64,000 nt of DNA, taken from contig CAIIXF020000006.1 in NCBI GenBank assembly GCA_903813345.2, positions 2,730,001-2,794,000 on the forward strand. The letters run 5' to 3'. Shown here piece by piece: positions 1 to 11,271 of the stretch; the stretch's first letter is position 1; each line of letters opens with the position of its first letter. Under the pieces are notes generated by a model. That model did not search any database. It saw only the letters and a program-made list of their open reading frames with translations, and was not told the origin of the DNA. This DNA comes from Owenia fusiformis. Taxonomy: Eukaryota > Annelida > Polychaeta > Sabellida > Oweniidae. Position numbers and translations under genes: made by a program.

Positions 1-54
1 TAAAATGATTTAGTCAGAATAATGTTTATGAATATTATTCCTATATCAATCTCC

Positions 55-1260
55 TGTTGCTTACTTGCTTGCTCGCTTTCTCCCTTCCTTGCTTCTTCGC
101 ATCTTTCCTTCCTTGCTTCCTGGCTTCCTTCCTCGCTTCCTCGCATCCTTCCTTCCATCCTTGCTTCCTTCCTTCTTCGCTTCCTTCCTTCTTTGCTTCC
201 TTGCTTTATTGCTTCCTTGCTTCATCACTTCATTCTTTCGCTTCCTCCCTTCCTAGCTTCCTTCCTTCCTCACTTCCCTCCTTTCTTTCTCGCTTCCTTC
301 CTTGCTTCCCTCCTCCCTTGCTTCCTCGCTTCCTTCCTCGCTTCCTTCCTTCCTTCCTTGCTTTTTTCCTTCCTCGCTCCTTTCTTTCCTCCTTCTTTGT
401 TTCCTCGCTTTCTTCATAAATTTCTTCCTCACTTCCTTTCCTCCTTCCTTCCTTGCTTCATGCCTTCCTTCCATGCTTCCTCGCTTCCTTCCTTGCTTTT
501 TTCCTTGCTTCCTCGCTTCCTTCTTTCCTTCCTTCCTCGCTTCCTTCCTTCCTCACTTCCCTCCTTCATTCCTTGCTTCCTTCCTTCCTCGCTTCCTTTT
601 TCCTCCTTCCTTGCATCCTCGATTTCTTCGTTTTTTCCTCGCGTCCTTCCTTTTTCGCTTCATTCCTTCCTTGCTTCCTCGCTTCGTCCCTCGCTTCCTT
701 CTCTCCTCCTTCCTTGCTTCTTCGCTTTCTTCTTTCCTTGCTTCCTTGATTCCTTCCTTCCTCACTTGCACCCTCCCTTCCTTGCTTCCTCCGTTCCTTC
801 TTTCCTCCTTCCTTGCTTCCTCGTTTCATTCATTCTTTCCTCACGTTGTTCTTTTGTCGCTTCATTCCCTCCTTCCCTCCTTGCTTCCTTGCTTTCTCGC
901 CTTCTTCTTTCTTTCCTTACTTACTTCCTTCCTTGCTTTTTCCTTCCTTCCTTTCTTGCATCTTTGCTTGCTTCCTTCCTTCCTTGATTCATCGTTTCCT
1001 TCCTTCTTTGCTTCCTTTCTTCCTTGTTCCCTTCCTTGCTTCCTTCCTTGCTTCCTCAGTTCCTTCCTTCCTTGCTTCCTCGCATCGTTCCTTCCTTGTT
1101 CCTTCGCTTCCGTCCTTTCTTTCTTCCTCGGTTCCTTCCTTCCTTGCTTCCTCGCTTTCTTCCCTCCTCGCTTTCTCGTTTCCTTGCTTCCTTCCTTCCT
1201 TCCTTCTTTCCTTCATTGCTTCTTTCCTTCCCTCCTTCCTTCCTTTTTCCTTCCTTGCTA
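55..1260. repeat. Polypyrimidine CTTC/CTTG low-complexity block
   Basis: About 1.2 kb is almost purely C and T on the plus strand, built from degenerate CTTCCTTCCTTG-type words with scattered G and A. Long open frames occur on both strands because the repeat seldom makes stops. Their products are only F, L, S, P (plus strand) or K, E, R, G (minus strand), so I do not treat them as genes. The strand asymmetry (pyrimidine/purine) is the kind that can form triplex or slipped DNA. From 1260 to 1420 it decays through CTTAC-type words. Confidence 0.95.
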
Positions 1261-1419
1261 ACTTATATTATTCCCACCTTCACTTCCTCGATTTACTTCC
1301 TCCATTCCTTCTTTACTTGCTTACTCAATTACTTACTTTGTTGCTTGTTTACTTCCTCACGTCCTTGCTTGCTTTCTTGATTATTTACATTCTTTCATAT
1401 GGCAGTGGAAAGACAAATT

Positions 1420-2035
1420 TTGATGAACACCTGCAAACGAACAAACGAACGAGGAAAGAATGCACGGATGGACAGAAGAACAGCCGAAAAACAATGAATG
1501 AACAAACGGACGGATAGGGGGCCAAAAGAACGCATGAAGGAAAGATAGAAGAAAACAATTTACAAAAGATCGAACCCATGCACGCAAGAACGTAGTTACA
1601 AACAAACGCACGAATGAACGCACGCAGGAACGAACACATAAACGAACGCAAAAAGAACGAACAGACGAACGCACACATGAATGGACGGTTGAACGAAAGC
1701 ACGCACGGACGAACGGACGCCTAGACGGACGAACCTACGAACCTATGAAGGGCAGTCAGACGAAAGCAAGCACAAACGGACGGTCAGACGAACGCATGCG
1801 CACACAAACGGACGGACAATCGCACGAACGGATGCACGCACGAACGAACGAATGGACGGTCGGACGAACGCTATCACGAACGCATGGTTGGGCGATGCAC
1901 GCACGAACGAACAATCAGTCGGATGAACGCACGCATGAATGAACGGACCGTCGTGCGAATGCACGGTCAGATGAACGCACGAACGAACGAACGGTCGGTC
2001 GAATGCACGCACGAATGAACGGTCGGACAAAGAAA
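1420..2035. repeat. Degenerate ACGA/ACGG/ACGC tetranucleotide block
   Basis: About 600 bp of ACGAACGAACGG- and GCACGCACGA-type words, all purine-rich and CG-rich on the plus strand. It sits just after the polypyrimidine block. Several frames are open on both strands, but the predicted peptides are repeats of R, T, N, E or S, V, R, F. It is a diverged microsatellite, not coding. Confidence 0.93.
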
Positions 2036-2040
2036 CCAAT

Positions 2041-4046
2041 GAAATATATGTGTCCTCAGAAGTATAATCCTTGGAATAGTGAATTATGTAGAATGTACAT
2101 TTAACTCCGAAATGTACAATGTCTATTTACATATAAAAATTTGATCATGCCGCTGACAGATGGATTAGACTGCCTGAAGTTGAAGAAGAAATATTTGTGA
2201 TGTTGTCATAGAATGATATGTTATGTGATTGTCATTAATACGTTATCGTGTACGTTCATATAAAGAAGCTCACTATATTCATGGAATAATGATGAAGCTT
2301 TCCTCGTGATCGAAGCGGGTAGTCGTGGAATTTGCTCGTGTTTTCAGCGGGGTCTCCTCATGTTTTCAGCGGGGCCTCCTCATGTTTTCAGCGGGGCCAC
2401 TGGAACACCTTTAATAATGTATTTCGACCCCCATGGCAGGTGTCATTGTCCAGTAACTTATCCATACAGACCATCTTGATCCGATATTTATTATGGAGTA
2501 TGTAAATCGTATTTATTGCCTTTATTTTAACGATAAAGGTAATATATGAACAGTAAATTGTGCAAACGTGCATGTTGACGCCCCTTTCCTTCATGCAAGT
2601 AAAAAATAATCATTTTTCATGTCATTTTTTGTCAAATATATCTGTTTTTAAAGTTTTGCTGGAATATCAAAGAACGGTAATAAGTATTTTCATCCTTTTG
2701 GTTCATTTTCCAAAGTGATACAAATAAACAGGACTATGCTCGCGATTTCAGCGGGAACTTGCTCGCGACTTTTCAATCATAGCGGGGCTTTAGATACTAC
2801 CCGTGTTTTACGTCACAATCGATATATCCAACCATAATGTGCAGTCTATGGACATACTATCTTATCATTGCCACAACATTAAGCCAGTAGGACTAATTCA
2901 GGGCTCTCTATCTCCTTCGAAGTATACTCCCCCAAATAGAATGCAATAGAATTTCTAAACCTCCGTACCAAATCCATATAGACCTGTTCAATTATTGTGT
3001 TCACTAAATCCATGTTTTCTTTCAATATCGCTGTCCTTTTCACCCGCTTCTTAGCTCATATTTCATGATTGAGATGCCTTTCTTGAACATGTTGAACCAG
3101 CTTATTATCATGGGATAGGAACAACAAATGTCTTCATATGTTGCTTTACCTGTTCTTACAGTGTCCTCAAGTCTTTTCCTTGTTTTACACAGATTTTAAT
3201 GCAAAGTCTCTGCTCTTTGATAAGTTCATTCACCATTTGCTCCACTGTTTGGAAACACCTGCTCCACCAAAATCTTAGTGAATAGAGTGAGTCTATTTTG
3301 ACGGAGGTTTATGACATCACACTGACAGCACAGTGAGTCCATTCACCTGTAGAACACTATTACACCACTAGCTTTTTGCTATGGCAACACATTTTTAACA
3401 AATAACTGTCATTTTCAAAAGAACATATTAAGTTTTTTCATTGAATGTATGTTTCATGCATTGAATGTTTGAGGTGCTCCACGGAACCAAGTCTCGCTGT
3501 TGCCATGGCAACCAAAAGTTCACTTCCTAATAAGAAATTATATTTATATTGATGTAAACTCAAGACATATGTATTTGGAACATATGCTGAAAGTTTCATA
3601 AATAGATGAGTAAAAAAAAAATTATAGCAAAAAGAGACGAACTTTTCAAATGCCCCTCGTATAATCAATGCAACTTGTAAAAATAATGAAAACTATGCCC
3701 ATACTTGTATGCAGTTGATATTATATTTGAAAGTTCCTAATAATAATATAATGCTTGTACCTAAATAATATGATTTGAATATGTAGGTTAGAATGTCCAT
3801 ATGTCGATATCACTCCAATCGCAAATGACGTTAATCAAATTGAAGTTGTGGCATAAATTGTGGGGATTTTTCCCTTCCATATGCCCCCAATTGACCCTTG
3901 TTGAGCATCAACTAATTATATGAGTGGTATAGTTGTAAGAAAGACACTCTATGAACAACGGACTGATTACAAAGCGCATTGATCACTTCATAACAGTCTG
4001 ATTGAGTGAGATCGACCCCACGTGATATAAATGTATACTCTATTGG
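2041..4046. other. Intergenic; 3' flank of SLC28 copy 1
   Basis: I see no gene here. A 22 bp unit (TTTTCAGCGGGG core) repeats three times at 2341, 2363 and 2385. A related AGCGGG motif occurs near 2750-2790, and CGGGTAGT near 2317 faces ACTACCCG near 2800, so a decayed inverted-repeat element may lie between. The stretch from about 3780 to 4046 resembles 10970-11271, the 3' flank of SLC28 copy 2, which shows that the gene duplication extended past the stop codon. Confidence 0.6.
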
Positions 4047-7000
4047 TTAGGGACACGGAACCAGTAATGGGGCCGCAGTAGTTGTCGCATTGGTCGCAAG
4101 TACTGTAAGATATGTCTCCTCGGACTGGGAAAGCATTCCTGAAAAATATAGAAGTCATAATTATAAGATGGTAACATATTGTGATACATTTTTATTTGGC
4201 GTTGGTTGCATAATTCAACCTGAGGGACGTCAAATGACGTCAAATGATACGTCATTTAAAAATGTCGTTCATCGTTATGCAAGCTATTAACTAAATTACA
4301 TTGCCTACCTGCAATACAGGCTGTTAGGAATCCTGCCATATTCCCCATTATGCAAGCTATCAATTAAATTACATTGCCTACCTGCAATACAGGCTGTTAG
4401 GAATCCTGCCATATTCCCCATTATGCAAGCTATCAATTAAATTACATTGCCTACCTGCAATACAGGCTGTTAGGAATCCTGCCATATTCCCCGTTATGCA
4501 AGCTATCAATTAAATCCCATTGCCTACCTGCAATACAGGCTGTTAGGAATCCTGCCATATTCCCCGTTATGCAAGCTATCAATTAAATTACATTGCCTAC
4601 CTGCAATACAGGCTGTTAGGAATCCTGCCATATTCCCCATTATGCAAGCTATCAATTAAATTACATTGCCTACCTGCAGTACATACTGTTAGGAATCCTG
4701 CCATATTCCCCATTATGCAAGCTTTCAACTAAATTACATCGCCTACCTGCAATACAGGCTGTTAGGAATCCTGCCATATTCCCCATTATGCAAGCTTTCA
4801 ACTAAATTATATCGCCTACCTGCAATACAGGCTGTTAGGAATCCTGCCATATTCCTCATTATGCAAGCTTTTAATTAAATTACATTGCCTACCTGCAATA
4901 CAGGCTGTTAGGAATCCTGCCATATTTCCCATTATGCATGCTCTGAAGCCCATTCCCGCTAGCTCAGATCTCCGTGTAGGAGCAAATGCGCCAAATACAC
5001 CGACATTGATGCCTATGTCACCGAAGCTACCAAACCCGCAAAGGGTGTATGTGGCGATATCTCTAGATCTGGCCTAAAATACAAGACACAGAACAAATGT
5101 GTTTTCAATTTGCTACCCGGCGATATGCATACGTACTGAGAGAAAATCCATGCGTTACTTGCAAATGTCTCATACTTTGGTATTTTCAGGACAGAAAAGT
5201 TTGTTGTCTGATGATACACGCGCACCATTTTGGTAAAGTTGTTGTGTCTCCTAATTTATCATTAGAATATGAAAACTTCTTTGTATATACTTACAGATAT
5301 TTTCCCAGCTTGATAATATTTGTTCATAGTTATGTAAGATATGAATTCATTCACAAATATCTTTGTTCCAATCAACTCCCCAACAATTTCAGCATCCTCC
5401 CACGATATACCGAGGATGTATGCAAATGGTTTCAACACCTTAGAACAAATCCACTGTAAAAGCAAGCATAAACGATATTTTACGTCATGTTCTTTTAAAT
5501 ATCGACATCTGGACTAGTTACTTATATTTCAATATTTATTCTGGAAATACCAGTGTCCATCTCAATCGGACCTGGACTCAAGACTAGTCAACGTAAGGGA
5601 CCGATCAAATAGACCTCACTAGAAATGAAGGCATAAGAACCTAAATTTTAGAAACCCTAAGTGTGAAAGGAGAACATGATGATACTCACTGGGAAAGAGA
5701 GTCCTTCAAAGCCTATAGCAATTCCCAAATAATACAAGACAGCATTTGCAAAGCTTAAAAGTGCTATGAACGCAATAAGATTGACAATAACGTGGCCAAT
5801 CAGTTTGATTGTAGCAACAGCACCATTAGAGGCAGCTTCCATGAAATTCCTCGAAGATCTAAAACAACGACAACAACAAATCTAATTGAAAGCCCATGAT
5901 TGAAAGTAAAATTTATTTAAAAAGCGTATCTGATTTAATTCAACTTCCTAACTTTGGTTTATTCGACATTCGAGTAAACAAAACATTTCATACGGTTTGT
6001 CAAGCTGTATGTCCCCTGCTTTTGTTTTGGATATTTCTGTCTCAGGGACGCTGAGTTTCCCAAGTGCTAAAGCTGCCGGCGCACTCATTATAGCTGCAGA
6101 TAACACATGTTCGGCGGGTGCCTTCAAAGGAAACGTATAAACTAAACAATATTACTTATACATACTTTCTAAACTTTACCCTTTGCATTCGTTTGACTTC
6201 ACTTCTTCAAAGAGAGCTTCGTCTTCTTAACTAGACTCTGCACGCAGGGTATCTAAACTTATTAACATTGAATTTTTATTACTTATGTCATTTTGCTATT
6301 TATAGTGTAACGGATTCAAAATGGCATGTATTTATCTTATACCAAAGTGGGGTGTGGAAAGGTGTTGGGGTCATCAAGGCCCTTTGAACTGTAACCTTTA
6401 TGCCAAAAACTTAATCATTTCGATGATTAAAACTTTGTCCAGTTACATACCCCGGAAGCTATGTAGATTGCCATGACAACACCAGCCACTGTGGCAAATC
6501 CTCCACACATGACTGCGTGTAACTCAGAATACGTAAGATTTGGGAGCCAGTTTCGAATTATCACAGCTGCCTCGACCTAAAAGGAACACTCTGCTTCTTG
6601 ATCTTATAGAAACATAATCCTTGTTTTATGTTCTATATTCACCATCTAATGGTACTTTGTCACAGAGCATGACATGAAAAAATCAAAATGAAAATTTACA
6701 AAATTACTTATTTCTAAGTACCTAAACGAAATGAAAATCTTCGTTTGGAATAAGCAATTTCTGCATTACTTACACTACTGATGAATATATTTGCCGTCGC
6801 ATTTAGGGACTCGACTGCAGTTGTTCCTAACGTGATCTCCATCAGCCAACCGAGCTTCAGGATCACTTGCTGGACTATGCCGACATGATACAAAATGCTG
6901 ATGCATGCACTGAAGAAGATTGCTTGTGGTATAGCCTAAAATATAAAATCATATAAAGACCTCCATCAGCCAACCGAGCTTCAGCAAAGCCTGTTGTACT

Positions 7001-9015
7001 CTCGTGGTACAGCCTAAAATATAAGTTTTGCTCATCGACACAACTTAATGATGACTGGTGGATAAGATTCATCTTTGAATCCTGGGTCATTGCCCTTCAA
7101 GACATATTACGACAAGGACTAGATCTAATGGTAAGATAAGGCGCAATCATAGTGTAGGGCCTCGAGGACTGTCGCCTCATTCATTTAGATTGTGTCTTCA
7201 TTCGATAGTTGAAATTATATTTCAGGGTAAAATTGATAAAATGTTTACCTGAAATACAAATGGGTAGTTACAATAAAGCGGTCCAAATACAAAAGCTGAT
7301 CCAGCATTTGCGTATTCCAAGAAGACAGTGATTTGATTCGCGAGCCAACTGAATGCAATAAACCCATAATTCCAGCGTAACACAATGAGGCCGAATACCA
7401 GTTGTATGCCCAGGCCCCATAACACTGGTCGCCATTTCACCTGAAAAGAATAACAGCATTAAGTCCCAACTAAATTGAAGTTTGTCGTAGAGCAGAACCT
7501 CAACACTATGGGCAACTTTAGGAAAACGGATGCGTTCGAGTAACATGCATTCCTGTTTGGCACCGTTTCGGGTGTCATATCATATGCGTACAATTTTATA
7601 CTTGCTTTCGATGCGTTTATGGACGTAACAACGCACAATTCGTACGTTTAAACTTGCCTTTTCTGGAATAAGTAATTGGCATGAGGACGAGCATACTTGT
7701 ATATTATCTTTGGGTTCGTGAAAATTAACAACTGTTTCGTCGACGTGACATCAATGATTATTCAGCATCCTATTGGTTACTTACCTTGGCTGGGTTTGTT
7801 GAGGTGAGAAAACACAAGAGCACAATTGTAACTGTGCCGCCTGCAGATATCAGATTCTTTGGTCTATCTCTTCCAACTAGGAAATATAGCATCAGACCAA
7901 TGGCAACCAACACTAACAGATAGAACAGCCTAGAATCAGAAAAGGCTAGTTCTGACATGAACAGCTTCGAGATCTGTAGAACCGGTCCATATAGTGATGT
8001 TCTAAATGGTGTTGGTCTATATAACATTAGTTTGTACTCTGCCAGGCCTCCTAGAGTTCCATCAACGCGAACATCAGTTCTGACCTCGCGAACTACGTTC
8101 CATGCACTCGAACCACGATGCTGTTAACTTCAATAAATGGATATTCATTAGCATGCATGAAAAACTGGGAAGTATTTCTTCCGAATACCAAATAAAAACA
8201 CTTCGTGTTAGTTATGCGTAATAATACGAATACAACTGTGGAGTTTTTTCGATCAGATGTGTGGTTCGCGAGCACGGATCTCTGTGCGCGAGTGGAGAAA
8301 TGTATTCGGGAGCAAGGAAATAATGGTGCGCGACTTAACATTTCACGTTCGCGATGTGAGAATCGTAATTCGAGTGCAAAGAACGTAGTTCGCGACACCA
8401 GAACTGATGTTCGCGTTGATGGAAGTCTAGGAGGCCTGTGTCTGTAGCATCGGTGTATATACATTGGTCTATTGTATAACTCTATTGTACATAGGTCCAC
8501 TGTATACTACATCGTGACAAAGCAAATTGTACGAGAACTTACCATTTTAAAAATCTGGATGCTTTAGAACATGCCGCTCCACAAGAAGTCAGACAACATT
8601 TCCAAACAGCAACACCGTAATTTTTCTTAATCAAATAGTATCCAATGCAAAAAATTACAATTCCTGTAATGATGTCTAAGGGAAGGGCAGTCGTGACGCT
8701 GTAAGCATTAGCAAAGCCAAGATAGGTCACCCAACCGACACATAGTACGGCTACAAAAAACCACTTCAAAACACTAGTCCGTTTGGTATTACCGTAGAAA
8801 AAGTTATGAACTCCCTGTTGAACACCACCAACTATGGCTTCATACTTTGAAACTTGGGTTTTTAGAACCAAATCTTTGCTCGTCGCGGCCGCAACATCGT
8901 TGTTCATCGATACTTTTATCTCCTCTGTTGCCACGTGGTTCATTTCGACCTTTACATTGGTTGGACCATTTTCATGTGTTTTTTCATCGTAGTAGCCAAA
9001 CCCCGGATTCTCCAT
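4047..9015 (-). CDS. Concentrative nucleoside transporter, copy 1 (SLC28/CNT family)
   Basis: Predicted cation-coupled nucleoside importer of the plasma membrane, 608 residues. Exons in reading order: 9015-8543, 7929-7785, 7440-7249, 6935-6774, 6576-6451, 6121-5994, 5858-5690, 5453-5295, 5073-4893, 4138-4047. All borders are GT-AG and phases agree. The charged N-terminus (1-80) precedes the first membrane spans (residues 84-130). HP1 is around GTTAVES and SSVEAA (residue 326 is the Glu). GGFATVAG is at 349-356, EAASNGA of HP2 at 416-422, GTKIFVNEF (Asn500) and GFGSFGDIG (531-539) follow. The short C-terminal tail carries an NAT glycosylation sequon. Start at MENPGF is chosen because an AG acceptor-like TTATAG lies just upstream and copy 2 starts alike; an in-frame ATG at 9060 would add 15 residues. 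The last intron contains the 73 bp array. Family assignment is firm; substrate is unknown. Confidence 0.93.
4275..4931 (-). repeat. Nine 73 bp units copying the exon 9 end and its splice donor
   Basis: Units begin at 4275, 4348 and so on, and nine units of exactly 73 bp end at 4931, directly against exon 9 of SLC28 copy 1. On the minus strand each unit reads AG, then 48 nt copied from the exon 9 end (encoding CIMGNMAG and FLTACIA), then donor GTAGGC and about 25 nt of intron. The unit next to the exon supplies the real donor at 4893/4892. Units differ by a few bases, mainly in the AAGCTATCAATT segment. Copies 2 and 3 have only a single version. Confidence 0.95.
6961..7020 (-). pseudogene. Broken duplicate of SLC28 exon 4 in copy 1 intron 3
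   Basis: Positions 6961-7013 repeat the two ends of the exon 4 head (CTCCATCAGCC at one end, AGCCTAAAATATA acceptor at the other) but lack the middle. The remnant is 53 nt, so it would break the frame if spliced. It lies 124 bp from the matching point in the functional exon, and corresponds to the intact 126 bp units in copies 2 and 3. Confidence 0.8.
8043..8438. mobile_element. Inverted-repeat element (396 bp) in intron 1 of SLC28 copy 1
   Basis: Ends are CAGGCCTCCTAGA and its complement. The inverted arms stay alignable for about 70 bp, both carrying CAACGCGAACATCAGTTCTG and CGCGAACTACGTTC. No equivalent is seen in intron 1 of copy 2, so insertion probably followed the duplication. No convincing target-site duplication was found. 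Open frames inside it on both strands are arm sequence, not genes. Confidence 0.8.
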
Positions 9016-11271
9016 TGTCACCAAGTTACTTGCTCTATAAGGTAGCGGATAAATTCGCATAAGTTAGAAATGACCAATTGTTAACTTTTTTCTATTCTTT
9101 TTAGCAAATTATTCTTTATTTCACATAGGAATTGCGATCTACCTCTTCAATTTGTTTTATACAAATTCGTACTTGAATAAATAAATAAAACATGAATTCT
9201 TACCCAAGCAGTTAACAATCCATATATCGGGTTGGGTATTTCTGTTTCACTAAATTAGGCTGCCCCAAAATGGAATCAGTGACTCCTTTGATTGAATGTC
9301 CCAGTGCAGTCAACAACACTTAAAGAACCAGTGGCAGATACAAGGATTCCCACTAACATATGTCTTCACATTGAATAGGTTAAGATCAATAAGGTTAATC
9401 CTATTCAATACGACAAAAACTTCGTTGACAAATACTCGTGAAGAGACATTACCAAATATCCAAATCAACATAAACCTGAATAAATACATTTAACGTCCGA
9501 TTTGGACTAGCTTTGTACATTTGAACCGACTCTAAAAAAACTGATTAAATATTCTGCCTTGAAAGCATATATTTACCCTTTTTTGTTTGTCTGTGACCCG
9601 ATTTGTCAAGAGAGATTCCTCCTATATAGTTTATGTCAATATTCTTTATTATTTTTATCTCAATTTTGATTTGACCAGAGATTTTTCTTTTTGATGTTGC
9701 TCTGAGCTCCGTCCATATTCAGCTTCGATCTTTCCCATATTCAATGTAGTATCTTCTCTAATTCTTTTTTTCTTTAGTCTATAGGCAACGCCCATTGCAA
9801 CTTTCGTATTTGATTCTTTTTTATAAGCAGTTTTTGGGCTCCTAATTGGTACATTGATATGGACTAATATATCTGTAATTGAATACCAAAGTGTAAAAAT
9901 CAAATAAAGATGCAGAAAAAATTCGACCGTATGACATGAACGCTATCCTTCAAATTAGCCAAAATGATCGGAATAAAAGTTGTCAGGAAGTCGTTGTGTA
10001 AATTGCTTCCCCTTTTTAAACTATTCTTTGTAAAAGCCAACCATGTTCGACAATTGCTCCACGGGAAGTATCGACAATTTTCCCCACCCATAATTGAAAT
10101 TCTAGGATATATGAGAATCACAATACTATATCCGGTAGATCAAAGGGCTAGTCAGGAGGCACATTGATAACCCAAACTTGTAGACAATGGATACGTTTTC
10201 GGGCCGTCTGATTTAACATTGATTTACAGTTTTTTTTCTATATTCCTTCTTCAAGAATTTTTAATAAGTTTTGTGAAAAAGGTCTGGCTAATCCCATTTG
10301 CACAATCTTCAAAATCTTTTAGGTTTGTTATTACTTTGAAGGATTACAATTTGGAAAATTAATCACAATTCGCATATCAACAAGGACATTGCATGCTAAT
10401 GGACTTTAACATTAATTCAATATTGAAAATAGTTAATACTTCTGAAAATTATATAGGCGACTTTTGGAAAATGTCTCCATATTGTGAAGAATACGCTGGG
10501 CTGGTCAAAATAAATACTTCCACCTATCTATCCATCTCTATAGCAAGTCCTCTATTGGTGGATCTACCAATATATTATTAAGTATTAGTTTGTACTGGCA
10601 CAGACTGTGGGGAAAGACTATAAAACTCGGACTGTCTCATTGTCGATGTGTCTTTATGTTTGTAATGTCGTCCGTAATGCAGTGTTAATTCTTTAAAGTG
10701 ACCTTGCAATTTATATGGCTTATATCAATTTAAATTGTAAATAAAGTGGTGGAGCTGCCAGTTAGTGTAACTATATACTAATCATAGGTTTATAGAAAGA
10801 TGATTTTTAAATAAAGATGGCATGGTAATCGATCTGTATTTATCTTATATAATTCTCTTGAAAAAGACAAATTAAAAAAAATAATGATAAACTACGTCTA
10901 TATGCAGTTAATACTATATTTGAAAATTCATTTTGCTTGTACTGTTCAATAATAATATAATTTGAATTTGTAAGTTAGGATCTCTTAACATCCCATATGA
11001 CGTTAATCAAATTGACGTTGTGACAGAAATTGTAGTCCCGGGGATTATCCCCTTATACATGACCCATATAGAGCCGGTTTAAAAGGGTGGGAGGTCCTAT
11101 CAAATTATGGTCCTACTCTCCATTGATTTATATAGCGACCCGGGTTGAGCATAAACTAATAATATTAGGGTAATAGTTGTAATTAACAACGGACTCAGAT
11201 TACAAAGCGCATTGATCACTTCATAACAGTCCGATTGAGTGAGATCGACTCCACGTGATATACTCTATTGG
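9016..11271. other. Intergenic between SLC28 copies 1 and 2
   Basis: It holds the 5' flank of copy 1 and the 3' flank of copy 2. Part of 9061-9560 resembles 18160-18620 upstream of copy 2, with shared words such as ACCAATTGTT and GCAAATTATTCTT. Regulatory or 5' non-coding exons could lie in these conserved flanks, but none can be placed. Short open frames at 9655-9903, 9900-10167 and 10393-10581 have no recognisable family features and no conservation in the paralogous flank. Confidence 0.6.

Noticed and set aside
22-1517. Long open frames (up to 321 codons) in the first 1.5 kb
   Set aside because: They come from the polypyrimidine repeat; overlapping frames on both strands give only F/L/S/P or K/E/R/G-rich products.
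1381-2039. Frames of 65-105 codons on both strands
   Set aside because: They are translations of the ACGA-type microsatellite and have no domain features.
8093-8500. 135-codon minus frame and 80-codon plus frame
   Set aside because: Both lie in the inverted arms of the 8043-8438 element.
9016-9060. Upstream ATG adding 15 residues to SLC28 copy 1
   Set aside because: Copy 2 does not share it, and an acceptor-like TTATAG lies between the two ATGs, so the upstream part is probably intron or UTR.
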